Shown here piece after piece: positions 25,852 to 33,458 of a stretch of DNA of 64,000 nucleotides. The notes under the pieces are model-generated. The model was not told the origin of the DNA, searched no databases, and was given only the letters and a program-made list of their open reading frames with translations. Source of the stretch: Bryobacterales bacterium (lineage in GTDB: Bacteria > Acidobacteriota > Terriglobia > Bryobacterales > Bryobacteraceae); the NCBI GenBank assembly GCA_020852175.1, contig JADZBH010000019.1, forward strand, positions 1 to 64,000, in the 5' to 3' direction. Both the position numbers and the translations under genes were made by a program. How positions within the stretch are numbered: the stretch's first letter is position 1; each line of letters opens with the position of its first letter.

Positions 25852-27412
25852 GGAGCCTGTCCCACAGAACGCGTGGGCGAGTAAAGACGGGCGTGCCTTT
25901 TTGTCCGTGGCCGTCGTCTAAAGGAAGAGCGCATGGGCACGCGATTCCGGCCGTATCATCCCGATCAGAATTATCTGTTGCCGCCGTCACCGGCTGACTG
26001 GTTGCCGCCTGGGCACATGGCCTACTTCATCTCCGACTCAGTGGACAGTCTGGAGTTGTCGGCGTTCTATGAGCGCTACGAAGGAGACGGGCGGCGGAAC
26101 AATCCCTACGATCCGGCGATGCTGTTAAAGGTTCTGATCTACGCCTATGCCAGCGGTGTGTTCAGCTCGCGCCAGATCGCGCGGAAGCTGGAAGAAGATG
26201 TGGCCTTCCGCGTGTTGGGGGCCAACAATTATCCTGACCACCGGACAATCAACCGTTTCCGCCAGCAACACCTGAATGATTTCCAACAGATCTTCCTGCA
26301 AGTGGTGCTGCTGGCGCAGGAACTGAAACTGCTCAAGCTGGGGACGCTGGTGCTGGACGGCACAAAGTTGCGGGCCAATGCCAGCAAACACAAAGCGATG
26401 AGTTACGGCCGGATGCAGCAAGAGGAAGCGCGTCTGCGGCAGGAGATTCAGGCCTTGAGCGAGCGCGCCGAGTGCGCCGATGCGGCCGAGGACGAAGCCT
26501 ACGGAGCACAACGGCGCGGGGATGAGATTCCTGAAGAACTCCGGTTCCGCCAGCAGCGCCTGGAGCAGATCGAGGCGGCCAAGCGACGGTTGGAGGAGCG
26601 GCAGAAGCAAGCCGACCGGGAAGCGGGCCGGCGCGAAAACGACAACAACGACGTCTCCGGGCCGCGTCGGCAAGGGGGCCGGTCCAAGTACCGGCGCACG
26701 TTTGGCGAGGTGCCGGACAAGCAGCAGGACAACTTCACCGATCCGGAGAGCCGGATCATGAAGACCAGCGATGGCTTTCAGCAGTGCTACAACGCGCAGG
26801 TGGCTGTGGAGGGGGAGTCGCGGTTGATCGTCGCCAGTGAGGTGGAGCAATGCGCGGCCGACAATGGTTGTCTGGTGACGATGACAGCGGCGGCTGAAAA
26901 CAACTGCGGCGCCAAACCGGAGCGTGTGCTGGCCGATGCGGGCTATCGTTCCGAAGAGGGTTTTCAGCAACTGGCGCGGGAGGGGATCACGGCCTATGTT
27001 TCCCTGGGCCGGGAAGGCAAGGCCGAACCCCAGGGGTGGTCGAAATCCGATCAGCCGGCCACGTTGGCCATGCGAAGGCGCTTGGCGAGCAAACGGGGCC
27101 AACAGTGGTATCGGAAGCGAAAGTCAGTAGTGGAGCCCGTGTTCGGATGGATCAAACAGGTGCTGGGGTTCCGCCGGTTCAGCTTGCGTGGCTTGGATCG
27201 TGTGCGCGGAGAATGGCAGTTGATATGCGCTTCCCTGAATCTCAAAAGGTTGTGGAAACTCGCTGGTGGTTGAGACCGGCCCAAACCTCACTGAGAGCTC
27301 GTTTCCATCGGGTCTCGAGTCGCCGTAGCCGCCTCAGCCGCGCGACCTGTCGCTTCAGCCAGCACTACTCACGCCGCTCACTTGCCCGATGGGGTTCTGT
27401 GGGACAGGCTCC
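25852..27412 (+). mobile_element. Complete IS1182-like insertion sequence (1,561 bp)
   Basis: Perfect 19-bp terminal inverted repeats GGAGCCTGTCCCACAGAAC at 25852-25870 and, inverted, at 27394-27412, flanked by TATA duplications within a palindromic CTATAG target. It holds one intact transposase gene. Bases 27274-27393 are non-coding. Intact ends, intact transposase and a precisely restorable target indicate recent, possibly still active, transposition. Confidence 0.92.
25933..27273 (+). CDS. IS1182-family DDE transposase
   Basis: 446 residues. The N-terminal 'DQNYLLPPSPADWLPPGHMAYF' opening, 'NNPYDPAMLLKVLIYAYASG' and 'YPDHRTINRFRQQHL' are hallmarks of IS1182-type transposases. Catalytic residues are D142 ('LVLDGTKLRANAS'), D335 ('VLADAGYRSEEGF') and E401 ('VVEPVFGWIKQ..GFRRF'). 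A long charged helical insertion (about residues 155-240) separates the first two acidic residues. AAGGAAGAG precedes the ATG. The gene is oriented opposite to the receptor gene it interrupts. Confidence 0.93.
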   Translation: MGTRFRPYHPDQNYLLPPSPADWLPPGHMAYFISDSVDSLELSAFYERYEGDGRRNNPYDPAMLLKVLIYAYASGVFSSRQIARKLEEDVAFRVLGANNYPDHRTINRFRQQHLNDFQQIFLQVVLLAQELKLLKLGTLVLDGTKLRANASKHKAMSYGRMQQEEARLRQEIQALSERAECADAAEDEAYGAQRRGDEIPEELRFRQQRLEQIEAAKRRLEERQKQADREAGRRENDNNDVSGPRRQGGRSKYRRTFGEVPDKQQDNFTDPESRIMKTSDGFQQCYNAQVAVEGESRLIVASEVEQCAADNGCLVTMTAAAENNCGAKPERVLADAGYRSEEGFQQLAREGITAYVSLGREGKAEPQGWSKSDQPATLAMRRRLASKRGQQWYRKRKSVVEPVFGWIKQVLGFRRFSLRGLDRVRGEWQLICASLNLKRLWKLAGG

Positions 27413-27416
27413 TATA
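27413..27416. repeat. 4-bp target-site duplication, right (TATA)
   Basis: Copy of the TATA at 25848-25851. Confidence 0.8.
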
Positions 27417-27711
27417 GGCGCCCGCGACGTTCGTTACCGTGCGCACAGTGACGCCCGTGGCGTCATTGATCGCCAGTACAGTCGCGTCGGGGACCGCCCC
27501 GCCCGTCGGATCCAGAACCTGGCCGCTGACGCGGCCGCGTGAATCCTGTGCAAACATGTGCGTCATCGCGCAGAGCAAGAGTGTGAAAATAACCGCAGGT
27601 ATCCGTAAGTGTGTCATCTGACCCCTGAGAGGGCACGCCTGAGCGGGCCACAGTTCTCCTTAAAATAAGCGTAGGCAATGTTGCGAAAAAAGCTACATAC
27701 ATTAAGCAAAA

Positions 27712-29097
27712 TTATTTATTTTGCAGTTGGTGCAGTTCGTTGAGCAATCGGATGGCCGTTTCAGCCAGGCGCTCCCCGCCACCCGGCGACATCCGGGCGC
27801 TGACCACCTCATACCCCCCTTCCTCAAACGCTTTTTTTGAAGGGACATACCCAATGTGGCCCGCCGAAAGCTCAACTATAACGGTAGTGGCAAAGGGCGA
27901 GGCCTTCTTGACCGCCTGTCCCAGCTCGACAAAAATCTCTCCTGGCAGCCCGACCCAGGCCAGCGTCTTGCCCAAGGCCACCACCTGAACCTCCGCCTCC
28001 AGCGGCTTTTCTTTCCTTTCGGTTGTGTCGAGAATACGGAACGCTTCGGCGAGCGCCACCGTGCCGGGCGAATCCGGCCGGTCGAACCTGGACGCCACGA
28101 GGCGCGCCTTGTCCACCTCGCCCGCCTTGTAGGCGGGGATCGCCAACTCAACCGTCTCGCTGGTGGCGAGCAGCGCTCCATCCGGGACGGGCTTCATCCG
28201 AGCCAGGGTTTTCAGAACCTCGCCCGCGAGCACCGTGCCGATTTTTTTGGCCTCGCCGAGTCCCTTCTGCGGCTCGGCGGAGGTGACATCGATATGGTTG
28301 ATATTGCCCGCCGCGCCATTGGTGAACAGCGTCAGCAACTCCTGTCCGTGGATCTTGCCGAGCAGTTTCGCGATTGTGTAAGGGAAGTCCGCCGAGATCC
28401 GCAAGCCCCCCACGGTATCCAGGTGCAGGGCATGGTTCAGGTACGCCAGCATCGGCTTCCCCGAGGCGCTTTCCACCCACACCACCTGTACGTCCGGATC
28501 GATCTGCCCCATCGGCTGCACCACCTGCGGATTACGCTTCCCCGGATTCGTACGCACGGTACCGTCCTTCATCAGGAAGCGCCGGTAGAAGCTCACCGAC
28601 TCCTCATGCCCCGTACCCACCGACAGCCGGGCGGGCACGGTTCCGGCGGCCGCCGTGTGAATCGCCTCGGCGATTTTGCCGGGAAGCGCCAGGCGATACG
28701 CATCCAGCGTCTTCCGGGCGGGCCCCTTGATATAGTCCACCGCGCGCCCGCCCAGGAGTGGTCCCGTGTGGCTGTGCGTGGCGCTCAGAATGATGTTCGC
28801 CGCCGGTATGCCAGTTGCCGCTTCGGCCTGTTTGCGCGCCGCCGCGGAAATGCCGGAGGGAATGTTCACAAGGTCGCAGGCCACCAGCGCCACGCGTACC
28901 GTTCCGGATTCGAGCACCAGCGCCTTGGCCCAAAGATCGTCGTGTACGCCTTCGGCGAGCCTTGTACTGTAATAACCCGCCATGGGGATGCCCGCGGGAG
29001 GCGTGATTTTCACGGCGGCGCGTCCGGCCTTTACCTCTTCACCGGCCCCCTGCGAACTGAACAGGAGAACCAGTGCGAACCCGGCGGCGATGCGCAT
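27712..29097 (-). CDS. Neutral/alkaline ceramidase-like secreted hydrolase
   Basis: 461 residues with a signal peptide (MRIAAGFALVLLFSSQGAGE). It matches the N-terminal catalytic domain of neutral/alkaline non-lysosomal ceramidases: 'AAVKITPPAGIPMAGY', 'ALVACDLVNIPSGI', 'IILSATHSHTGPL' (zinc-binding HSHTGP), 'YLNHALHLDTVGG..ISADFP' and 'FTNGAAGNINHID' (nucleophile-Ser position occupied by the GAAGNIN stretch). The family cleaves the amide bond of ceramides, but short members such as this, lacking the C-terminal Ig-like domain, are mostly uncharacterised. An outer-membrane lipid or environmental sphingolipid substrate is possible. It runs toward the disrupted receptor gene. Confidence 0.82.
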   Translation of the reverse strand: MRIAAGFALVLLFSSQGAGEEVKAGRAAVKITPPAGIPMAGYYSTRLAEGVHDDLWAKALVLESGTVRVALVACDLVNIPSGISAAARKQAEAATGIPAANIILSATHSHTGPLLGGRAVDYIKGPARKTLDAYRLALPGKIAEAIHTAAAGTVPARLSVGTGHEESVSFYRRFLMKDGTVRTNPGKRNPQVVQPMGQIDPDVQVVWVESASGKPMLAYLNHALHLDTVGGLRISADFPYTIAKLLGKIHGQELLTLFTNGAAGNINHIDVTSAEPQKGLGEAKKIGTVLAGEVLKTLARMKPVPDGALLATSETVELAIPAYKAGEVDKARLVASRFDRPDSPGTVALAEAFRILDTTERKEKPLEAEVQVVALGKTLAWVGLPGEIFVELGQAVKKASPFATTVIVELSAGHIGYVPSKKAFEEGGYEVVSARMSPGGGERLAETAIRLLNELHQLQNK

Positions 29098-29143
29098 GTG
29101 TACTTGGGTACCATACCGCGCGGCATTGCGGGACGGCGGCCCG

Positions 29144-29953
29144 CTACCGCGCGCGGTTCGCCGCCGCGTAGGACTCAGCCAGACGCTTCAGCGACGGGTC
29201 GGCCATCAGCCGCTCGATGTACACCGGCGGTGCGTTCATTTTTGTGTAGAGACGGCGCGCCGCCTCCACCGGACCGGCCTCGTCATAGCCGCCGGTCAGT
29301 TCAAAAAGCGCTCCGTCCGGGGCGCCCAAACGGTGCTGTTCCAGAATCAGTTCGCTGGCATCGCTCTCCTGGCCCGATTGGCCGGCAAAGCGCATCACGC
29401 GGCCCACCTCCAGGCACCCCAGCGCAGGCGCATGCCAGCTTTCGATACCCGGGGCGAGAGTATTCCGGATGAGGACCGCCTGAAACCCCGAGCGCTCCTC
29501 GATGCGCACGGCCGTGCGGCCTGCGGTCTCCCCGCGCAAGTTGGAAACACACTGGCTGGCCGGGTTGAGATGGGCGCTGTCGCGCCAGCGCGCAAATTCG
29601 GCCTCGGGCGGGTTCCAGGTGGATTTGACGCGCACCGTATCGTCGGCGATCACTCTGCGGCCGTCGGGAAACCGCAGTGTCCGCGTCCGCATCTCCTCGC
29701 CGTTGCGCCGGAACTTCCGCACTGTCTCCGAGAACGCGCCATCGGCCCGGTAGGCTACGACGCGGCGCGTGGCGATTCTGCGCTGGGAGGGACTGTCGAG
29801 CACCTCGCGGAACTCCAGCGTGACCTCGGGAACAAGGAATGGCGACGATGTGGATGCCGAAGCCGCACCGGAGATCGCCTCATACAGGAAATGAAGCACA
29901 ACGGGCGCCGCGAACAAGACAAAACCGATGGCGACCGTTTTGCGCGTGTTCAT
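29144..29953 (-). CDS. Unknown membrane-anchored protein
   Basis: 269 residues, not recognised. An N-terminal membrane or signal helix (about residues 8-27, 'VAIGFVLFAAPVVLHFLYEA') is followed by a soluble, beta-rich region with repeated Arg-rich strands ('RRIATRRVVAYRADGAFSETV', 'RRVIADDTVRVKS'), then 'ESWHAPALGCLEVGRVM' and a helical tail. Probably extracytoplasmic. It stands 46 bp upstream of the ceramidase-like gene on the same strand and could be co-transcribed. Two Cys residues could form a disulfide. No enzyme motif is visible. Confidence 0.6.
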   Translation of the reverse strand: MNTRKTVAIGFVLFAAPVVLHFLYEAISGAASASTSSPFLVPEVTLEFREVLDSPSQRRIATRRVVAYRADGAFSETVRKFRRNGEEMRTRTLRFPDGRRVIADDTVRVKSTWNPPEAEFARWRDSAHLNPASQCVSNLRGETAGRTAVRIEERSGFQAVLIRNTLAPGIESWHAPALGCLEVGRVMRFAGQSGQESDASELILEQHRLGAPDGALFELTGGYDEAGPVEAARRLYTKMNAPPVYIERLMADPSLKRLAESYAAANRAR

Positions 29954-29977
29954 AGGCGTTCCGGGCCTCAGGCGGTT

Positions 29978-29999
29978 ACGGTTACTTTACCGTTTTTTT
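29978..29999 (+). terminator. Hairpin with T-tract upstream of the Spy-like gene
   Basis: ACGGT (29978-29982), 6-nt loop, ACCGT (29989-29993), then seven T. It looks like an intrinsic terminator or attenuator reading toward the Spy-like gene, although no plus-strand gene precedes it. The stem is only 5 bp. Confidence 0.4.
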
Positions 30000-30068
30000 C
30001 GGCTTCTTTACAAACGACACATTTTTTCTGAACCGGTGTTCCTTAAGTTGAAAGCAGGAGGTTCGGAC

Positions 30069-30572
30069 ATGAACACCATATGGAAGAAGCGGAACTGGTT
30101 GATCACGGGGGGTGCGCTGTTGCTGGCGAGTACGCTCGCGTTTGCGTACGGCCCCGGCAAGCGCGGATTCGGCGCAGGACCGGGCGGCATGGGGATGGAG
30201 CGTGGATTCCCGGGCCTCCGGTTCGCCAAATCGCTGAACCTGACCGACGCGCAGAAGGCTCAGATGCGGGAGATCCGGACGGATATGAAGACCGTCAATC
30301 AGCCGTATCTGGAACAACTGAAGACTATGCGCGACGCCGAGAGGGAAGCCGTCAAGTCGGGCAAGAGCGAGGCCGAGTTACAGAGCCTGGCGCGCGACAT
30401 GGCCGCCGTGATGGCCAATGTGCATGGAAACAGACTGATCGAGCAGGCCAGGATGTGGAAGGTCCTGACGCCGGAGCAGCAGCAGAAGGCCGGGGAGATG
30501 CGCGCGCGGATGCAGGAGCGCAAATCCCGCCGAGGCGGTGAGCAGCCACCTGGACAGTCGCCGCGACAGTAA
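30069..30572 (+). CDS. Spy/CpxP-like periplasmic LTxxQ protein
   Basis: 167 residues. A signal peptide (about residues 1-27, ending 'LLASTLAFA') is followed by a Gly/Met-rich linker, then helices carrying two LTxxQ-type motifs: 'SLNLTDAQKAQMREIR' and 'KVLTPEQQQKAGEMRARMQ'. Spy and CpxP are periplasmic chaperone or stress-sensor proteins; similar proteins can also bind metals. The C-terminus is basic and Gln-rich. AGGAGG is well placed before the ATG at 30069. It is divergent from the unknown membrane-anchored protein. Confidence 0.82.
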   Translation: MNTIWKKRNWLITGGALLLASTLAFAYGPGKRGFGAGPGGMGMERGFPGLRFAKSLNLTDAQKAQMREIRTDMKTVNQPYLEQLKTMRDAEREAVKSGKSEAELQSLARDMAAVMANVHGNRLIEQARMWKVLTPEQQQKAGEMRARMQERKSRRGGEQPPGQSPRQ

Positions 30573-30597
30573 GCGCACATTGCACATGGCGGTTATG

Positions 30598-30628
30598 GGG
30601 CGGGCGGCGGTATCGCGCTGGCCCGCCC
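30598..30628 (+). terminator. GC-rich hairpin between Spy-like and hydrolase genes
   Basis: Perfect 8-bp arms GGGCGGGC (30598-30605) and GCCCGCCC (30621-30628) with a 15-nt loop. No T-tract follows, so termination is uncertain. Confidence 0.4.
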
Positions 30629-30645
30629 TGCGCTAAGCTTCCTGA

Positions 30646-31494
30646 ATGCGCGGCTTGTTTGTGTTCCTGTTGTCGGTGGCCGGGCCTCTTACCGCGGCGG
30701 AGAACATTCTGCTGTGGCCCGCCGGAGCGCCGGGTTCCGAGGGCAAGCCCACGCCGCCGCTGGCCGTGCGCACCACGCCCGGCGGCGATCAGGTGATTTC
30801 GGGCGTGCATTCCCCGTCGATCACCGTTTATTTACCCAATAAGGAGAAGGCGGCCGGAGCGGCTGTCATCATCGCGCTTGGCGGCGGGCATCGGGAGCTG
30901 TGGAGCACGCATGAAGGCCACAACGAGGCACGGTGGCTCGCAGCGCGAGGTGTCGCAGCCTTCGTTCTTTATTACAGGCTGGCGCGCGAAAAGGGCTCCA
31001 CCTACACCGTGGAAGGCCAGGCGCTGGCCGACACGCAACGCGCGATCCGTCTGGTGCGTTCGCGAGCGGGCGAATGGAACATCAACCCCGCCCGCATCGG
31101 GATCATGGGTTTTTCGGCGGGAGGGGAACTGGCCGCGCTGGTTTCCTACCGTAACGACTCCGGCATACCCGGCGCGCCGGACCCCATCGACCGTCAACCG
31201 TCGCGTCCGGATTTCTTCGCTCTGATCTATCCCGCCATTCCTCGCGACATGGTTCCTTTTAAGGACATGGCTCCCTCGTTCCTGGCCTGCGGAGAAAATG
31301 ACCGTGCGAATATTTCGCAGGGTCTGGCGCAGCTTTACCTGAAGATCAAGCAGGCCGGCGCTTCGTCGGAGTTGCACGTCTACGCCGGCGCGGGCCATGG
31401 GTTTGGACTGCGGCCCACGCTGAAGGGCCCGGTCTCCACGTGGATCGACCGCTTCCACGACTGGCTGGGCGTCAAGGGCTTCCTGGGCAAGTAG
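30646..31494 (+). CDS. Secreted alpha/beta hydrolase (esterase/BD-FAE-like)
   Basis: 282 residues with a signal peptide (MRGLFVFLLSVAGPLTAA). The mature protein opens with 'LLWPAGAPGSEG', typical of the secreted alpha/beta hydrolases annotated as acetyl-xylan or xylan esterases in cell-wall-degrading bacteria. The oxyanion region is 'IIALGGGHRELW', the nucleophile elbow 'IGIMGFSAGGELAAL' (GxSxG Ser), the acid lies in or near 'ACGENDRAN', and the His in 'YAGAGHGFGL'. Substrate unproven. TAAGCT (30634-30639) is 6 nt before the ATG and no Shine-Dalgarno is seen. It is convergent with the next gene, 9 bp away. Confidence 0.82.
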   Translation: MRGLFVFLLSVAGPLTAAENILLWPAGAPGSEGKPTPPLAVRTTPGGDQVISGVHSPSITVYLPNKEKAAGAAVIIALGGGHRELWSTHEGHNEARWLAARGVAAFVLYYRLAREKGSTYTVEGQALADTQRAIRLVRSRAGEWNINPARIGIMGFSAGGELAALVSYRNDSGIPGAPDPIDRQPSRPDFFALIYPAIPRDMVPFKDMAPSFLACGENDRANISQGLAQLYLKIKQAGASSELHVYAGAGHGFGLRPTLKGPVSTWIDRFHDWLGVKGFLGK

Positions 31495-31503
31495 TCCGCG
31501 GGT

Positions 31504-33330
31504 TCATGGCGCGATGGCGATATCCACCTGGTCGTGAAAGGCGTCGGGGGTTTCGATCGCCAAGGGCACGTTCGCTCCGCCGGGAGCGCCGTCTGGAATC
31601 CGCACGTTCAACTGATAGAGCCCGGCGAAGCCCGGCGCCAATCCCTTGAAGTCCACGCGCGCCTTGACTCCTCCGACATAGACGTTCACCACGGCCGGGA
31701 CGAGCGACAGCGGCGAAGCGCCGGCGGCAGCGCCATCGTTCACGGCGGGCGTCACGGCGCCAAGCCCTGTCAGATACACCTGCACCACGTCGCCCCGCCG
31801 CGCCCGGTTGGCGGCGCTCACCACCGAATAGTCGGCCTTCAGAATCGCACCTGGACCGTAGCCCGACTGTCCGAGAGAGAACACGCCCGGTGATGTGGAC
31901 GCCACACGAATGCTGGTTTCGGGCGCGCGCACGCCATTCACGACGGCCACCACGCGCGCCGTTCCCGCCGCGGTCGCATACGGCACCAGGAGGCTGATCT
32001 GCCCCGGGCTGACGAAGTACAAGGGCGCCGGCGTGCCGTTCACCAGCACCTGCACGCCCCCCAGCGAAGTGGGAAACGGCAACCCGCCGGCCACCGTCAT
32101 CGCCTCCGCCAGGCGTGCACCGAAGAGCGTCAGGAATCCTCCCGGCGAAGCCGGATTTCCCGGCGGAGCGAAGCTGGCCGCGTTCACCGCGCCATACGCG
32201 CTCACAAAGGGGCCGTTCGCGGGAATCGTTTCGGCCGCGGCACGGACGCCCACCACCAGTTCAAAGTTGTTCGCGTCCACCGTGGACACGCCGGAGGAAA
32301 CGAACAGCGTCCGGTTGCCGCCGAACGACAGGCGGTTCAACTCCACAAACCCCAGTCCGCCCGAGTCGATCGAGAACCGGTTCACGCCGCTGAAATCCAC
32401 CGGGCCGTCGGGAGTCCTCACACGGCGCGCCAGGGTCATCACGCCTTCGCCTGCCTTGGCCGCTCCTACATGCGTATTGGGCCGCGTGCCGTTCACCTGC
32501 ATCCCGGCGGTCCAATAGAGGTCTTGCACCGAAGCCACAGTTCCGCCAGAATCCGCTTTCGCGCCAACGAAGAGCCCGTGCGCCCCGGCGGCCTGCGGCG
32601 CCAGCAGAATCGCGTTGGTCCCCGCCGCCACGGCCAGCGAATAGGCTCCATTCAGTAGAGAGGCGCCCGCCGGCGTGCCAGCGACCGCCGGAAAGGCGGC
32701 GCCGCCCGAGCCGTCGGCGCTGACATTCACCGTCACATTGCCGATGGTTTGGGTAACCGGCCGCGTTCCCAAGTTGCTTGCCTGCCCCGTCACGGAAACG
32801 GTTTGCGCCTGCTGCGACGGACGCACCGTGAAGAAGGTGGCGCGCGAGATGGGCGACGCCGCGTTCACGAATTCGATGCCGGCCACGCGGTAATCTCCCG
32901 TGACGCTTCCTTGCACCAGGCCAGTGGCCGCGGGTACGGCGGCCAACAGATCGTACAGGCCGCCGCCCGCCTCCACGGAGGAGCCCACCAACATCCCGCG
33001 CCCGACCCTGGCCTGGATCTGAACTCCGGCGCGCTGCGGATTCGCCAGCGTCACGGTTCCGTTCAGTTCCACCGAATAGGCGCCACTCGTGCTGAAGGCA
33101 GTATCGGCGCCTGCCCCGATTCTCTGCGTCCCTGTGATGGTAAACCGCCCGTTTCCGTCGAATTCCATGACGCCGGCAAGGGATCGCTGGTCCTGAAAAA
33201 CGCCTCCGGCGTGCACGGCCAGCAGGTGACGGACATGGTACTTGCCCTGCAAGGGGTTCACGGGAAGCGTTTGTCCCCACGCCGCCGCCATGCCCAGCGC
33301 GGCAACCATACATCTCCGTAAGTTCTGCAT
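31504..33330 (-). CDS. Secreted protein with TIGR03437-type C-terminal domain
   Basis: 608-residue predicted surface or secreted protein. After a signal peptide (MQNLRRCMVAALGMAAAWGQ) the N-terminal two thirds is Gly/Ala/Val-rich beta sequence without a recognised enzyme ('FTITGTQRIGAGADTAFSTSG'). The last 230 or so residues form the Solibacter-type C-terminal domain: 'VNAASFAPPGNPASPGGFLTLFG', 'YFVSPGQISLLVPYATAAG', 'TSPGVFSL', 'GDVVQVYLTGLGAV' and 'GLYQLNVRIPDGAPGGANVPL'. I place the start at 33330 because TACAAT lies exactly 7 nt upstream. ATGs at 33339 and an upstream frame to 33372 have no RBS. It is related in its C-terminus to the protein at 227-2356. Function unknown. Confidence 0.75.
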   Translation of the reverse strand: MQNLRRCMVAALGMAAAWGQTLPVNPLQGKYHVRHLLAVHAGGVFQDQRSLAGVMEFDGNGRFTITGTQRIGAGADTAFSTSGAYSVELNGTVTLANPQRAGVQIQARVGRGMLVGSSVEAGGGLYDLLAAVPAATGLVQGSVTGDYRVAGIEFVNAASPISRATFFTVRPSQQAQTVSVTGQASNLGTRPVTQTIGNVTVNVSADGSGGAAFPAVAGTPAGASLLNGAYSLAVAAGTNAILLAPQAAGAHGLFVGAKADSGGTVASVQDLYWTAGMQVNGTRPNTHVGAAKAGEGVMTLARRVRTPDGPVDFSGVNRFSIDSGGLGFVELNRLSFGGNRTLFVSSGVSTVDANNFELVVGVRAAAETIPANGPFVSAYGAVNAASFAPPGNPASPGGFLTLFGARLAEAMTVAGGLPFPTSLGGVQVLVNGTPAPLYFVSPGQISLLVPYATAAGTARVVAVVNGVRAPETSIRVASTSPGVFSLGQSGYGPGAILKADYSVVSAANRARRGDVVQVYLTGLGAVTPAVNDGAAAGASPLSLVPAVVNVYVGGVKARVDFKGLAPGFAGLYQLNVRIPDGAPGGANVPLAIETPDAFHDQVDIAIAP

Positions 33331-33337
33331 ACGGTTC

Positions 33338-33343
33338 ATTGTA
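33338..33343 (-). promoter_or_regulatory. Candidate -10 box for the TIGR03437 protein
   Basis: TACAAT on the minus strand, 7 nt before the ATG at 33330. Confidence 0.4.
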
Positions 33344-33458
33344 GGGTCTGAATCCGGCCGTCCCTCCGGCAAAAACCTTGAAAATCTCCTTCGGGCCCCG
33401 AAACTTCACTTGTGCGTAGAGGGTTCATACTGAAAGAACGGAGGCACTGGGAACTTCC

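Larger units (their letters stand above)
22588..27617 (-). pseudogene. Oar-like TonB-dependent receptor gene interrupted by an IS element
   Basis: Outer-membrane receptor with a CarboxypepD_reg domain, split into a 5' part (27617-27413) and a 3' part (25851-22588). The 5' part encodes a signal peptide (MTHLRIPAVIFTLLLCAMT..AQ) and the first half of the regulatory-like domain ('GRVSGQVLDPTGGAVPDATV'). The 3' part resumes with 'YSLPYLLPGKYTITAEKDGF' and continues through plug ('ITELPLFAGNAMDLVHLAPG') and barrel to the terminal 'SWQFALVVKF'. Removing 25852-27412 plus one TATA copy gives 3,465 nt, exactly 1,155 codons, with no other lesion, so the insertion is recent. The start at 27617 has AGGGG upstream. 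The 3' part could be translated from an internal GTG (25770) but would lack a signal peptide. Confidence 0.9.

Noticed and set aside
23656..25884. 742-codon open frame on the plus strand, antisense to the disrupted receptor
   Set aside because: Arg/His/Val-rich antisense shadow of a high-GC gene with no family signature or RBS; the minus-strand frame is a clear receptor.
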